Under the pieces are notes generated by a model. That model worked only from the letters and a program-made list of their open reading frames with translations, was not told the origin of the DNA and made no database searches. Both the position numbers and the translations under genes were made by a program. From Bradyrhizobium sp. CB1650 (GTDB taxonomy: Bacteria > Pseudomonadota > Alphaproteobacteria > Rhizobiales > Xanthobacteraceae), in assembly GCF_029761915.1 (NCBI RefSeq), contig NZ_CP121695.1:6787501-6851500 (forward strand): a stretch of 64,000 nucleotides of DNA. The letters run 5' to 3'. This document shows positions 37,570-46,511 of this stretch, piece by piece (the first letter of the stretch is position 1; each line of letters starts with the position of its first letter).

Positions 37570-39012
37570 CTACGGAGCACCCGCATGACGCTGCAAGGAT
37601 GGCTCTTCGCTGAGGGACGCGCTCCGCGGCGGCACATTTGCAAACAACGGGCCGAATCCTTCGGCGATTGTGAGGTGAGCGATGACAGCATCACGTAATT
37701 TTTGGTATGGCAAGCCCGCGAGTATAGCAGCCTGGATGGCAGCCATGACCTCGCCAGCCTCGGAACCAATCATTGAAAATCCGAGGATACGATCGTCGTT
37801 CGCGCTAATGACCGCCTTCATGAAGCCGTCGGTTTCGTCGGTTGCCTCCGTGCGCAGGACATTGCTCATGGGCAGCCTTGCAAGGCGCACGGGGATACCT
37901 TGCCGCTTGGCTTCTTGCTCGGAAAGGCCGACGCGGGCTACCGGCGGATCAGTGAATACGACATAAGGAATGAGCCGATCGTCGGTTCTGCGGTTGCCGC
38001 CAGCCATGTTGTCCCTGACAATCCTGAAGTCATCGACCGAGACGTGCGTGAACTGGGGGCTGCCGCAGCATTCGCCGATGGCCCAGACACCGGGAGCAGT
38101 CGTTTGCAACCGCTCGTTGACTCGAATGAAGCCGTGCGCATCGAGTTCGACTCCGGCTCCCTCGAGGCCGATGCCAGCGGTGTTCGCGACCCGGCCAACT
38201 GCGACAAGCAAGTCGCTGCCTTCGATTTTCTGTTCTCCTTCGGCCGTCCGCACGGTCACCGCTACCGCATCGCCAGAAAGTCCATATACGCTGACAGGCT
38301 GGACGTTCAGCAGCACCTCGATCGCTTCGGTGCTAAGAATGCGTTGAACCTCCTCGGCGACATCGTCGTCTTCCCGCCCCAAGAGCTGGCGACCTGGCTC
38401 GATGATCGTCACCCGGCTGCCGAACCGACGAAAAGCCTGTGCCATCTCGATACCGACATAACCGCCCCCCAGCACGATCAGGTGCGAGGGCAAGTAGTCG
38501 AGCTCAAGCGCTTCGATGTGGGTGAGCGCACGAGCTGCCTCGAGACCCGGGATGTCCGGAACGGCTGCGTGCGAACCGACATTGATGACAACCTCATTGC
38601 CGCTGAGCAGGCGGCTACCTCCGTCGTTCAACGCGACTTGCACAGTTTTCGGGCCCACGAAACGGCCACTGCCCATGATGAGGTCGACGCCGCTCTCCTT
38701 GTAGGCCTTCAAATGGAATGCGATCTCGCGGTCGATCATGTCCTGCTTGCGGCTGCGGACCTTGCGCATATCGGTTTTCACGGCATCAGTCAGCGTACCG
38801 AACTGCGCTGCGTGCCGGACGAGGTGGGCGATCCGTGCACTCCAAAGCTCGTTCTTCGACGGGAGACAGGCGACCGCTGGGCAGGAGCCGCCGACCCAAC
38901 GGCGCTCGACGACGGCAACTCGCTTGCCGGAACGGCCAAGGTGCCACGCGAGCAGCTTTCCGCCCTGTCCGCTGCCGAGAATGACGATATCGAAGTGTTC
39001 CGTTTCTGGCAT
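37570..39012 (-). CDS. class I pyridine nucleotide-disulfide oxidoreductase (RclA/mercuric-reductase-like)
   Basis: A 480-residue flavoenzyme. The FAD fold FDIVILGSGQGGKLLAWHLG is followed by the redox-active pair in VGGSCPAVACLPSKNELWSA (C44 and C49), the NAD(P) fold LIVLGGGYVGIEMAQAFRRF, the second FAD contact GVWAIGECCGSPQFTHVSVD and a dimerisation domain with HLTIAEGFGPLF, where the usual HPTxxE His-Pro is HLTIAE. It is not a typical lipoamide dehydrogenase because no 2-oxoacid dehydrogenase genes are near; RclA-type metal or disulfide reduction is more likely. The ATG at 39012 is preferred to an upstream in-frame start. A GTTGT element lies 141 bp upstream. Confidence 0.85.
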   Translation of the reverse strand: MPETEHFDIVILGSGQGGKLLAWHLGRSGKRVAVVERRWVGGSCPAVACLPSKNELWSARIAHLVRHAAQFGTLTDAVKTDMRKVRSRKQDMIDREIAFHLKAYKESGVDLIMGSGRFVGPKTVQVALNDGGSRLLSGNEVVINVGSHAAVPDIPGLEAARALTHIEALELDYLPSHLIVLGGGYVGIEMAQAFRRFGSRVTIIEPGRQLLGREDDDVAEEVQRILSTEAIEVLLNVQPVSVYGLSGDAVAVTVRTAEGEQKIEGSDLLVAVGRVANTAGIGLEGAGVELDAHGFIRVNERLQTTAPGVWAIGECCGSPQFTHVSVDDFRIVRDNMAGGNRRTDDRLIPYVVFTDPPVARVGLSEQEAKRQGIPVRLARLPMSNVLRTEATDETDGFMKAVISANDDRILGFSMIGSEAGEVMAAIQAAILAGLPYQKLRDAVIAHLTIAEGFGPLFANVPPRSASLSEEPSLQRHAGAP

Positions 39013-39152
39013 GGACGTTTCTCTCGGTGATGTCTCGGAAGTGATGGGATCCGATGGCGCGATATCGCTACTTATGGATTCACCAGTGCGCGATCGTCCG
39101 CCCCTGCGCATCCTAGATAATCGCGCATTGTTCGCAGCCGAGCGAGTTTAAT

Positions 39153-39171
39153 GTTGTAAGATGGTGTTGAT
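39153..39171 (-). promoter_or_regulatory. GTTGT-element copy a, upstream of the disulfide reductase
   Basis: GTTGTAAGATGGTGTTGAT on the plus strand, preceded by GAGCGAGTTTAAT. It is oriented towards the leftward reductase, 141 bp from its start. It is paired back to back with copy e at 39348, 176 bp away. Confidence 0.6.
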
Positions 39172-39347
39172 TGTCGGTCTCCTCGCGAGGTCAAGCGCGC
39201 CCGCCACACTGATGTTTCCGCACTTCGCAAAGTCGAATCGATCTGGACGGGCCCTTTCGCCGAAACAGCCAAATGCTGAATCACTTTGAAAGTCGACATA
39301 TTCGGCCTTGCTCGACGCGTCACCCAGAAGAGGCAATTTCAGCGACG

Positions 39348-39366
39348 ATCAATATCGTTTCACAAC
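39348..39366 (+). promoter_or_regulatory. GTTGT-element copy e, no gene left downstream
   Basis: ATCAATATCGTTTCACAAC (complement GTTGTGAAACGATATTGAT). It has the orientation of copies d and f, which precede small histidine kinases, but here only non-coding DNA follows before the 3' end of poxB on the other strand. The kinase gene was probably lost. Confidence 0.55.
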
Positions 39367-39579
39367 ACTACACCCGCTTTCGTTACGAGATTGCGCCCTC
39401 TCCGGCGACAGCGGACCAGTCATCGTATGATCCAGACCACTGACACGATTCACGGCCATCACTGCTCTGCACTTATTGCAAGCAAACCGAGGAGTCCACG
39501 CATGTCCAGTCCTCCCGTCTTCGCCTCGGCGGCCGTTCTGTCGACACGCTATCTTCCTTGCACAAGTGCGTCTCGATCG

Positions 39580-41307
39580 TCACCTTCTGATGAAGTTCGA
39601 TAAGGTCAGGTCGACCAGCTGATCGCCACGTCCGTTCATCACGGCCCGCAGCGCCCAGAGGCCAAATCCCTTCACCTGCTCCGCTTGAATCTTCGGAGGC
39701 AAGGCGAGTTCCTCCGCGTTCGTCACGACGTCAAGCAGCGCCGGTCCATCATGCGCAAGAATATCCTTGACCGCAGCTTCCAGATCGCCCGGATTCTCCA
39801 CGCGTACGCCATGTATTCCGGCAGCTGCGGCCACGGCCGCGAAATTCGGATTTCGCAAGTTTGTACCGGTCTCGAGAAACCCGGCCGCCTTCATCTCCAA
39901 CGCAACGAAGCCGAGTGTCGAATTGTTGAATACAACGACTTTCAACGGCAAATTCTGCTGCGAAAGCGTAAGGAACTCTCCCATGAGCATCGCAAAACCG
40001 CCGTCGCCCGAAAGGCTGATAACTTGGCGCTTGGGAAACGCGACTTGCGCGCCGATGGCCTGCGGCAGCGCGTTCGCCATCGAGCCGTGCGCCAACGAGC
40101 CAATCATGCGGCGTCTGCCGTTCATGCGGAGGTAGCGCGCCGCCCAAATCGTCGGAGTTCCAACATCGAAAGTGAAAACCGCATCTTCCGATGCGTGCTC
40201 ACTGATCAGGCGCGTCAGATATTGCGGATGGATCGTCCGCCCCGCTACGCCGACAGCCAGATCGTCCAGGCCTGCGCGAGCCTTCTTATAGTTTGCGAGA
40301 GCGTCGGCGAGATGAGCGTCGTCCCGCTTTGCCTTCAGGTTCGGCAAGAGTGCGGCAAGCGTCGCTTTGACGTCACCGACAAGGCCAAGATCAAGGCGGG
40401 TTCTCCTGCCGAGGTTTTCCGGACGTAGGTCGACCTGCGCGATCTTGGCATCTGTCGGATAGAACTGACGGTAGGGGAAATCGGTGCCGAGCATCAATAG
40501 CGTGTCGCAGGCCAGCATCGCCTCGTAGCCCGATGAGAAGCCGATCAGGCCGGTCATTCCGACATCGTAAGGATTTTCCCATTCGATGTGCTCTTTGCCG
40601 CCAAGCGCGTGGACGATCGGCGCGCGCAGACGCTCAGCCAAAGCGATCACCTCGTCATGCGCATCTGCGCATCCTCGTCCGCAGAGCAACGTTATTCTGT
40701 CGCCTTCCTCCAGCATCCTCCGCAGCTTGTCCAACTCGGCGGGACTTGGCGCTACGATTGGCTGCTGCAGCGCCAGTCCATTGGAAGCGGATATGGCGGC
40801 CTTGTAATTTGCCAACGCGACATCACCCGGAATCACGACGACGGAGACGCCACGTCTCCCGATTGCAGCTCGCACGGCGGATTCGAGTACACCCGGCAGC
40901 TGATCCGGCTGGGAGACGAGTTCGCAGTAGTGGCTGCACTCGCGAAACAGCTGATCTGGATGTGTTTCCTGAAAGTAGCCGCGGCCGATCTCATTCGATG
41001 GAATTTGCGCAGCGATTGCAAGAACTGGCACACGAGAGCGGTGGCAATCGAAAAGGCCGTTGATCAGATGGAGGTTCCCGGGGCCGCAACTGCCGGCACA
41101 CACGGCAAGCTCGCCTGTGAGGTGAGCCTCGGCTCCTGCCGCAAAGGCCGCGGCTTCCTCATGACGCGTGTGGATCCACGCGATATCTCCACGACGTCGC
41201 ACAGATTCCGAAAAGCCATTCAGAGTATCGCCGACGATTCCGTAGACCCGGCGTACGCCGATCGAGCTCAGAATCTCCGTGATGGTATCGGCCGCACTAT
41301 GTGCCAT
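39580..41307 (-). CDS. poxB: thiamine-diphosphate pyruvate:quinone oxidoreductase (pyruvate oxidase)
   Basis: A 575-residue ThDP enzyme. The catalytic Glu lies in [20 protein letters not shown] (about residue 50), followed by [20 protein letters not shown]. The FAD-binding middle domain contains [19 protein letters not shown], and the ThDP/Mg site is [20 protein letters not shown] then [20 protein letters not shown]. This pattern fits PoxB (pyruvate + quinone to acetate + CO2) rather than acetolactate synthase. The C-terminal tail ([11 protein letters not shown]) resembles the amphipathic membrane-binding segment of PoxB. Its ATG lies inside the 3' end of ndh (overlap 11 bases), so it is translationally coupled as the last gene of maeA-ndh-poxB. 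Confidence 0.9.
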   Translation of the reverse strand: MAHSAADTITEILSSIGVRRVYGIVGDTLNGFSESVRRRGDIAWIHTRHEEAAAFAAGAEAHLTGELAVCAGSCGPGNLHLINGLFDCHRSRVPVLAIAAQIPSNEIGRGYFQETHPDQLFRECSHYCELVSQPDQLPGVLESAVRAAIGRRGVSVVVIPGDVALANYKAAISASNGLALQQPIVAPSPAELDKLRRMLEEGDRITLLCGRGCADAHDEVIALAERLRAPIVHALGGKEHIEWENPYDVGMTGLIGFSSGYEAMLACDTLLMLGTDFPYRQFYPTDAKIAQVDLRPENLGRRTRLDLGLVGDVKATLAALLPNLKAKRDDAHLADALANYKKARAGLDDLAVGVAGRTIHPQYLTRLISEHASEDAVFTFDVGTPTIWAARYLRMNGRRRMIGSLAHGSMANALPQAIGAQVAFPKRQVISLSGDGGFAMLMGEFLTLSQQNLPLKVVVFNNSTLGFVALEMKAAGFLETGTNLRNPNFAAVAAAAGIHGVRVENPGDLEAAVKDILAHDGPALLDVVTNAEELALPPKIQAEQVKGFGLWALRAVMNGRGDQLVDLTLSNFIRR

Positions 41308-42649
41308 GTGCTATCTCCTGCTTCGGTTGTTCGCGATTCGCGACGAAGGCCTCGTTCATCGCAAGCGGACCAATTGCATGTCCTGGCGCGCCATCCGAAA
41401 TCAGCCGCGCGCTTCGCTGGCGCGTCATGAAGCTGCAGAGCCAATCAAATGCGACCACGACTTTGCTCCGAACGCCGATGAGAAAGAGAATGTGGACGAG
41501 GCTCCAGAACATCCACGCGACAAAGCCGGACAACCGCAACTTGCCCATGACTACCACTGCCGATTTCCTGCCGATGACCGCTAGATCACCCTTGTGCTTG
41601 TACGAAAAGGCGGGCGGATCCGGCTCGTTGTGGACGCGCGCTGCAATGAGCTGGCCAACATAGCGGCCCATTTGCTTGGCTGCGGGAGCCAACCCTGGAA
41701 CGGGCTTTCCTCCAGATTGGGCCGCACTCGTGTCTCCGATGACAAAGATGTTTCCGTACGGCGGCGCGGAGAGATCGGACCTTACGATCACCCTATTTGA
41801 TTTATCGTGCTCCACGTCGAGCCACTGCGCCGCTTTTGACGCCTGAACGCCGGCCGCCCACACCACCGTCGCGGCGTCAATTCGTTCCGGCCCTAGACAG
41901 ACTCCGCGCTCGGTACATTATGTCACGCTCGAGCCGGTTCTGACCTCCACGCCCATCTCGATCAATGAGCGCTTGCAGCGCTCCGATAGACATTCAGGGA
42001 AGACTGGTAGACGCCTCGGGCCGGCCTCGACCAGGACGATCCTCATTTTTCCTGGATCGATCCTTCTGAACTCCCCCTTCAGCGTTCGATGCGACAATTC
42101 AGCAACGGCTCCTGCCATTTCCACGCCGGTCGCTCCGCCGCCAATGATAACCGTCGTGAGGCAGCGTCGCCGGACCTCGTCGTCTTCGCTTCGCTCCGCC
42201 AATTCGCACGCGAATAGAAGCCGCTCGCGAAGAGCTCGTGCATCGTCGATTGTTTTGAGACCAGGAACAAATCGCGCCCAATCCGGATGACCGAAATAGG
42301 CGTGTGTGGCGCCGGTAGCGACGACGAGATAGTCATAGGATAGCGTCGCCACGCCATCGCTCACGGTTTGGCTGGCCGGGTCGATGGAGTTGATCTCCAT
42401 CATCACGACGCGGACGTTTTTCTGGCCGGCGAAGACCGACCTCACCGGCCAGGCGACATCTCCGGGCGAAAGCGCGGCGGTAGCCACCTGGTACAGCAAT
42501 GGTTGGAAGAGATGAAAGTTTCTGCGATCGATAAGCGTGATCTCGACCGGCGCCAACTTGAGTGTCCTGGCCGTGGAAAGGCCGCCAAAGCCTGCACCGA
42601 TGATGACCACGCGTGGCGACGCCGCGGATAAATGTCCGATTCTGCCCAT
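41297..42649 (-). pseudogene. ndh: type II NADH dehydrogenase interrupted by one in-frame stop codon
   Basis: A 451-codon frame that is perfect except for a TAA at 41918-41920 (codon 244). Before it are the FAD fold RVVIIGAGFGGLSTARTLKL, FQPLLYQVATAALSPGDVAW, the NADH fold TVIIGGGATGVEMAGAVAEL and EMGVEVRTGSSVT. After it, in the same frame, are CTERGVCLGPERI, TVVWAAGVQASKAAQWLD, IFVIGDTSAAQSGGKPVPGL and the membrane-anchoring C-terminus. NDH-2 oxidises NADH and reduces quinone without pumping protons. A point mutation, a sequencing error or read-through are all possible. It starts 14 bases after maeA and overlaps poxB. Confidence 0.88.
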
Positions 42650-42663
42650 CTCGTCGACCTGCG

Positions 42664-44295
42664 CTAATCGATGCGACGGTAGGCAGGAATGTAGGCTTTG
42701 TCGCGGATTAGACAGCTGACATCTTGCGGGCGCGCTATTCGGGCGAATCCGTGATCAAAGACGTATTCCGCGATCCTTGCAGCTACGTGCAGCGAAGCAG
42801 TCAATATCTTGCTCTGCGGCGGATATATCAGGCCCACATCGAGACTATCCTGGCCGACTTGCTCGGCAACAGCGTTGGCGGCAATGATGAACATCTCATC
42901 CGTCACCCGCTTGGCTTCGGTCGCGTAGACCGCCATTCCCATGGCAGGAAAGATATAGACGTTGTTGCCCTGGCCTGGCACGAAGTGCTTGCCGCCGACG
43001 GTCAATGGTGGAAACGGACTGCCGCTCGCGAAGATCGCGCGACCCTTCGACCAGGTGTACGCTTCCTCCGCCGTGCATTCCGACCGAGACGTCGGGTTAG
43101 AGTACGGGAAGATGATCGGCCGCTCGTTGATCTCCGAAATGGCCTCGACGACTTTTTGGTTGAACAGTTTTGGGACTGTGCTTACGCCAATGATGCCGGT
43201 CGGTCTCAGAGCCTTGATCGCATCAGCAAAGTCGCCTACCGACGCGTGCTCGATCGCGAAAGGCTCTTGAAAGTCCATGAGCTTTCTCGATGACGTCAGC
43301 AAGCCATTAACGTCGAACAAGTTGTTCCGGCTTCTCGCCTCCCGCAGGCTAAGCCCTTCCTTAGCCATCGCCTGTGAGATCAACTCGGCTATGCCCGTCG
43401 CCGCAGAACCAGCACCGAGAAAGAGGAACCTCTGATCGGTGAGCTTTTGGCCGCTGATCCGCAACGCCGCGTAAATGCCGGCCAGGGCCACCGACGCCGT
43501 GCCCTGGATGTCGTCATTGTAAGTGCAGATTCTGTCCCGGTACTTTGCCAGGATTGGGACAGCGTTGATGTTGGCAAAGTCTTCCCACTGGATGCAGCTT
43601 TTCGGGAAGAGCTCTTGTACGGCTTCGACGAATTCGTCGATGAAAGCGTAATACGGTTCACCGCGCACGCGCGATTGGCGCAGACCAAGATAGAGCGGAT
43701 CCTCGAGAAGAGCTGCATTATTCGTTCCAACGTCGATCGTGATCGGAAGACAAAGGTCCGGCGGGACGCCTGCGCAAGCGGTATAGAGGGCGAGCTTTCC
43801 GATAGGAATACCCATGCCGCCGACGCCGAGATCGCCAAGACCGAGAATCCGTTCGCCATCGGTGACGACGATGAACCGCACGTCCTTCTCCGGCCAATTG
43901 GAAAGCAATTGCTTGACGCGGCCCCTGGACGAAATCGGCAGGTAAATTCCACGAGCGGCATGGAAGATGTGGTCGAACTTCTGGGAAGCCTCACCAACGG
44001 TCGGTGTGTAGACAAGCGGCATGAACCCGGCCGGGTCGGACATCAAGACCGCGTAGTAAAGAGTCTCATTTCGCGCTTGCAAGTCAGATAAGAATAGATA
44101 TTTCTGCAGATCATTGTCCAACATTGCAAGCTGAGTGTGTATACGGGCTATCTGGTGGTCGAGCGACGTGGGTACCGGCGGCAGCAAGCCTTCAACACAG
44201 AACTTTCGTCGCTCTTCATCAGAGAAGGCCGTTCCTTTGTTGGTTTGCGGGTTGCGCAACAATGCATAACCCTTGCTACCAATATTCAAGGTCAT
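42664..44295 (-). CDS. maeA: NAD-type malic enzyme (MaeA family)
   Basis: A 543-residue enzyme that oxidatively decarboxylates malate to pyruvate with formation of NAD(P)H. Key regions are MPLVYTPTVGEASQKFDHIF with the catalytic Tyr, VVTDGERILGLGDLGVGGMG, IDVGTNNAALLEDPLYLGLR, QWEDFANINAVPILAKYRDR, NDDIQGTASVALAGIYAALR and the dinucleotide fold FLFLGAGSAATGIAELISQA. The long N-terminal extension and overall length match the E. coli MaeA type, not the phosphotransacetylase-fused MaeB. It is the first gene of maeA-ndh-poxB, with a GTTGT element 259 bp upstream. Remnants of a second, diverged malic enzyme occur at 9640-10120 and 28850-28985. Confidence 0.94.
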   Translation of the reverse strand: MTLNIGSKGYALLRNPQTNKGTAFSDEERRKFCVEGLLPPVPTSLDHQIARIHTQLAMLDNDLQKYLFLSDLQARNETLYYAVLMSDPAGFMPLVYTPTVGEASQKFDHIFHAARGIYLPISSRGRVKQLLSNWPEKDVRFIVVTDGERILGLGDLGVGGMGIPIGKLALYTACAGVPPDLCLPITIDVGTNNAALLEDPLYLGLRQSRVRGEPYYAFIDEFVEAVQELFPKSCIQWEDFANINAVPILAKYRDRICTYNDDIQGTASVALAGIYAALRISGQKLTDQRFLFLGAGSAATGIAELISQAMAKEGLSLREARSRNNLFDVNGLLTSSRKLMDFQEPFAIEHASVGDFADAIKALRPTGIIGVSTVPKLFNQKVVEAISEINERPIIFPYSNPTSRSECTAEEAYTWSKGRAIFASGSPFPPLTVGGKHFVPGQGNNVYIFPAMGMAVYATEAKRVTDEMFIIAANAVAEQVGQDSLDVGLIYPPQSKILTASLHVAARIAEYVFDHGFARIARPQDVSCLIRDKAYIPAYRRID

Positions 44296-44553
44296 GAACA
44301 GCTCCTAGTCATTCGATGAGAGGTGACGTCGCTTCCTTTGAGACGCGCCGTCGTGGGAAGCCATCGGGTAATGCTCAGCCCAGGACGCGTTTGCCGCCAG
44401 GCCCCAGGTGACAACCGCTGCTCAGACCCCTCGCTTGGTTGCCCAGTTTGCAGATCTGCCATTCGGTCTCACACATGCGTGCTCTCTTAAACGGCGGGGA
44501 TTTAGATTGCGTGGAGCATCATTGCGCTGTCCTCCCAGCCGAGCGAGTCTAAT

Positions 44554-44572
44554 GTTGTAAGATGACGTCAAA
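44554..44572 (-). promoter_or_regulatory. GTTGT-element copy b, upstream of maeA-ndh-poxB
   Basis: GTTGTAAGATGACGTCAAA, preceded by GAGCGAGTCTAAT exactly as in copy a (one base different). The right half is the least conserved of the six. It is oriented towards the leftward malic enzyme operon. Confidence 0.55.
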
Positions 44573-44714
44573 CGTTGGCGCTTAAAGACCTCGCGCGCTG
44601 CGCGAACCGGTTGACGGCCTGACCGCGACGAATGTTGGTGATTATTCGGCATCCTTTAGGCACGTCCACCGGACGCAGTGAGATGGCCACGTGCACGTCA
44701 ATAGTCTTTGCCGT

Positions 44715-45080
44715 TCAGCAGCCGCGACAGATGATCAATTTTCGATCCAGTTCGGCGTCGAGGCGTCGTTCTTGACGCTCCCACGTTGAGAGGACCTCGG
44801 GCGGAGGCACATCGGCCCTTCGAGGTTGGCGATGGCCGATCGGCGCCTGCCACGGCAATCGTGATGTTAACTCTAACGCGCGGTTTTGGGCCGGGACTGG
44901 TGTCGCAACGTAGTTCTTGTCATTCTTTACGCTGGCATCGACTTGGAGATCGGGGAAGACATCGACGTTGTTTTGCTTCCCAGCAGCAAAGACCGGCGCA
45001 GGCGCGCCGAAGAGAGCGACACCTGCCGCCACGAGTACACCGTTGATGGCCGACTGTTTCACGATCGAGATTGACGACAT
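44715..45080 (-). CDS. small secreted protein with C-terminal ICRGC motif (second copy)
   Basis: A 121-residue protein, MSSISIVKQSAINGVLVAAG, with a signal peptide cleaved near APVFA. The mature part is AGKQNNVDVFPDLQVDASVK, then a proline-rich stretch and RQERRLDAELDRKLIICRGC at the C-terminus. Only the last dozen residues resemble the protein at 27663-27941 (LDKRLRICRGC), which argues that this terminal block is what selection maintains. The function is unknown; a metal- or heme-binding or redox role for the CxxC-like end is a guess. The upstream DNA (45293-45437) is shared with the receptor cyclase operon, suggesting common control. Confidence 0.72.
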   Translation of the reverse strand: MSSISIVKQSAINGVLVAAGVALFGAPAPVFAAGKQNNVDVFPDLQVDASVKNDKNYVATPVPAQNRALELTSRLPWQAPIGHRQPRRADVPPPEVLSTWERQERRLDAELDRKLIICRGC

Positions 45081-45292
45081 GACGACGCGCTTTGTGTTGA
45101 GACTCTCGACGACTGGATCCAGCCAAACCTATTAATGCCGCTACAGATCGCGGATATGCTCATCCATCTCACCATTCCTGATCGGCCCACCCGTGGCCTT
45201 AGCTCGCGGTTGTGGCTAGATGTCGCGGCTGGCCGGGCACGCGCAGCGGCCACCGTTTGGCAGTACGCGTAAGGGGTTGCGGACTTCCTACG

Positions 45293-45437
45293 GTTGAGAG
45301 CCACTTCGAAGCGCCTTAGGGCAACATGTAAACGCGAAAACGCGAATCTTGTCTGTTTCGGAAGTGACGCTATTTAGGTTGTCTTGCGTCAATCATCGCT
45401 ATTGCTCATCGCAGCGGTTCGCCTTGAGAAGACGCCC
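45293..45437 (-). promoter_or_regulatory. conserved upstream block, copy 2 (CRGC protein gene)
   Basis: Partner of 33173-33318, with GAGAGCCACTTCG, AACGCGAAAACGCGAA, TCTGTTTCGGAAGTGAC and CTTGCGTCAATC. It lies 213-357 bp upstream of the CRGC start in the same relative orientation as the copy in front of the cyclase. Confidence 0.55.
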
Positions 45438-45960
45438 TCAGGGCCGCCTTTGACGCGGCAGGCGGAGAAAATCGTAGTGTGCGACTGGCCGCCAACGTCG
45501 GTTCTTCTAGATTGGACCGGTTGCGCGTCGATCCCTGTCAAGTGTCCAAAACAGCGGCCGAAATGCGTACCGTTTTGGACGGCCATGCCGGACACCGCCA
45601 ACATGCCCACCAGAGTCAGCTCGGGTCCATACGGATCAGCTTGGCGACCGGCAGCGATGAAAACACTGAGCGCGGCAAGCAAGAAGAGAAATTGCAGGAC
45701 AAGCAGCGGCAACAAGGATGGAGCCGCAATCCAATCAAGACCGGCAACAAACAATCGGGTCAGGATCAGGATCATTATGAACACCGGCGCCAGTTCAGCA
45801 TGGGATAAGGGCGATGGCTCATGGACCGCTAGCCGGGCGGCGAGAACGACCAGATTGCCGGTGATGTGCAATCGACCCCCAACCCAAGGAAGCCTGTAAC
45901 ATCGAGGCTACCGGCAACCAGTCTCAAGATGAACGGAAGCGAGTTCAGCCAAAGAACGTC
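45389..45960 (-). pseudogene. DUF1275 (YoaK-like) membrane protein remnant
   Basis: Leftward frames give SLPFILRLVAGSLDVTGFLG, then in another frame HITGNLVVLAARLAVHEPSP, APVFIMILILTRLFVAGLDW, LPLLVLQFLFLLAALSVFIA and ELTLVGMLAVSGMAVQN. That is the first two thirds of a YoaK/DUF1275 protein with the hallmark D(V/A)xGFLGL...HITGN. After AVQN the sequence is unrelated. One frameshift near 45870 and loss of the C-terminus make it non-functional. Confidence 0.65.
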
Positions 45961-46039
45961 TCTTGACGGAGCCGGAGTAATTCGGCCGCGACTTGAAGAT
46001 GGCAGTGTCGACAGCCCAGATTGGCAAGAACTCGTCATA

Positions 46040-46370
46040 CACCCACCCGTTTTCCGGCGGTCGAACCGGGAGTATGACTGGAAGTCGGTGCAAGTGAGAT
46101 CCGGGCCACGGCGTAGCACGTGGCCCATTTGAGTAACACGCTGACAGCAATCCTAGCGACCGTATCGAGCAGACGCGCAGCAGCGATCGTTGCAAGGCGT
46201 GCGTCTGATCGAGCGCGCCACCACCCGGGCAACGCCAACCCAATTGCGAAGGATGGAAGGATAGTGTGGCACGTGATTGTGAACACGAACTGGATTCGCG
46301 AAAGGATAAACGCCGCCACTTCCGAAGGACCTCTAGGTCCGTGATCGTCCGATGTCGGGGGAACGCTTGA
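46040..46370 (-). pseudogene. cytochrome bd oxidase subunit I (CydA) N-terminal fragment
   Basis: The frame contains ILSRIQFVFTITCHTILPSF and AIGLA, the first transmembrane helix of CydA with its haem-ligand His in the xFHxxFPxFxIGLA context (here CHTILPSFAIGLA). The rest of the roughly 500-residue subunit is missing or unrecognisable and no cydB was found. It is a dead fragment. Confidence 0.6.
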
Positions 46371-46511
46371 CTGTGCCCACGGCCGTCGGCCGGATTGCAC
46401 ACCCACTCGATTTGAAAAAGGTAGAGTTCCTCAGGGATTGTGGGCGCCCCCACGAAACGGGGCGCCCGATTAGGAGCAAGTTGACGGCAAGTTGCGCGAG
46501 GGGCACTCGCT

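Noticed and set aside
37570..39012. Lipoamide dehydrogenase (lpd)
   Set aside because: The fold and Cys pair fit the superfamily, but there are no 2-oxoacid dehydrogenase genes nearby and the Cys context and the C-terminal HLTIAE (in place of HPTxxE) differ from Lpd.
37900..39030. 376-codon open frame on the plus strand
   Set aside because: Antisense to the disulfide oxidoreductase; composition of a shadow frame.
39580..41307. Acetolactate synthase large subunit
   Set aside because: No small-subunit gene, and the overall pattern and C-terminal tail fit pyruvate:quinone oxidase better.
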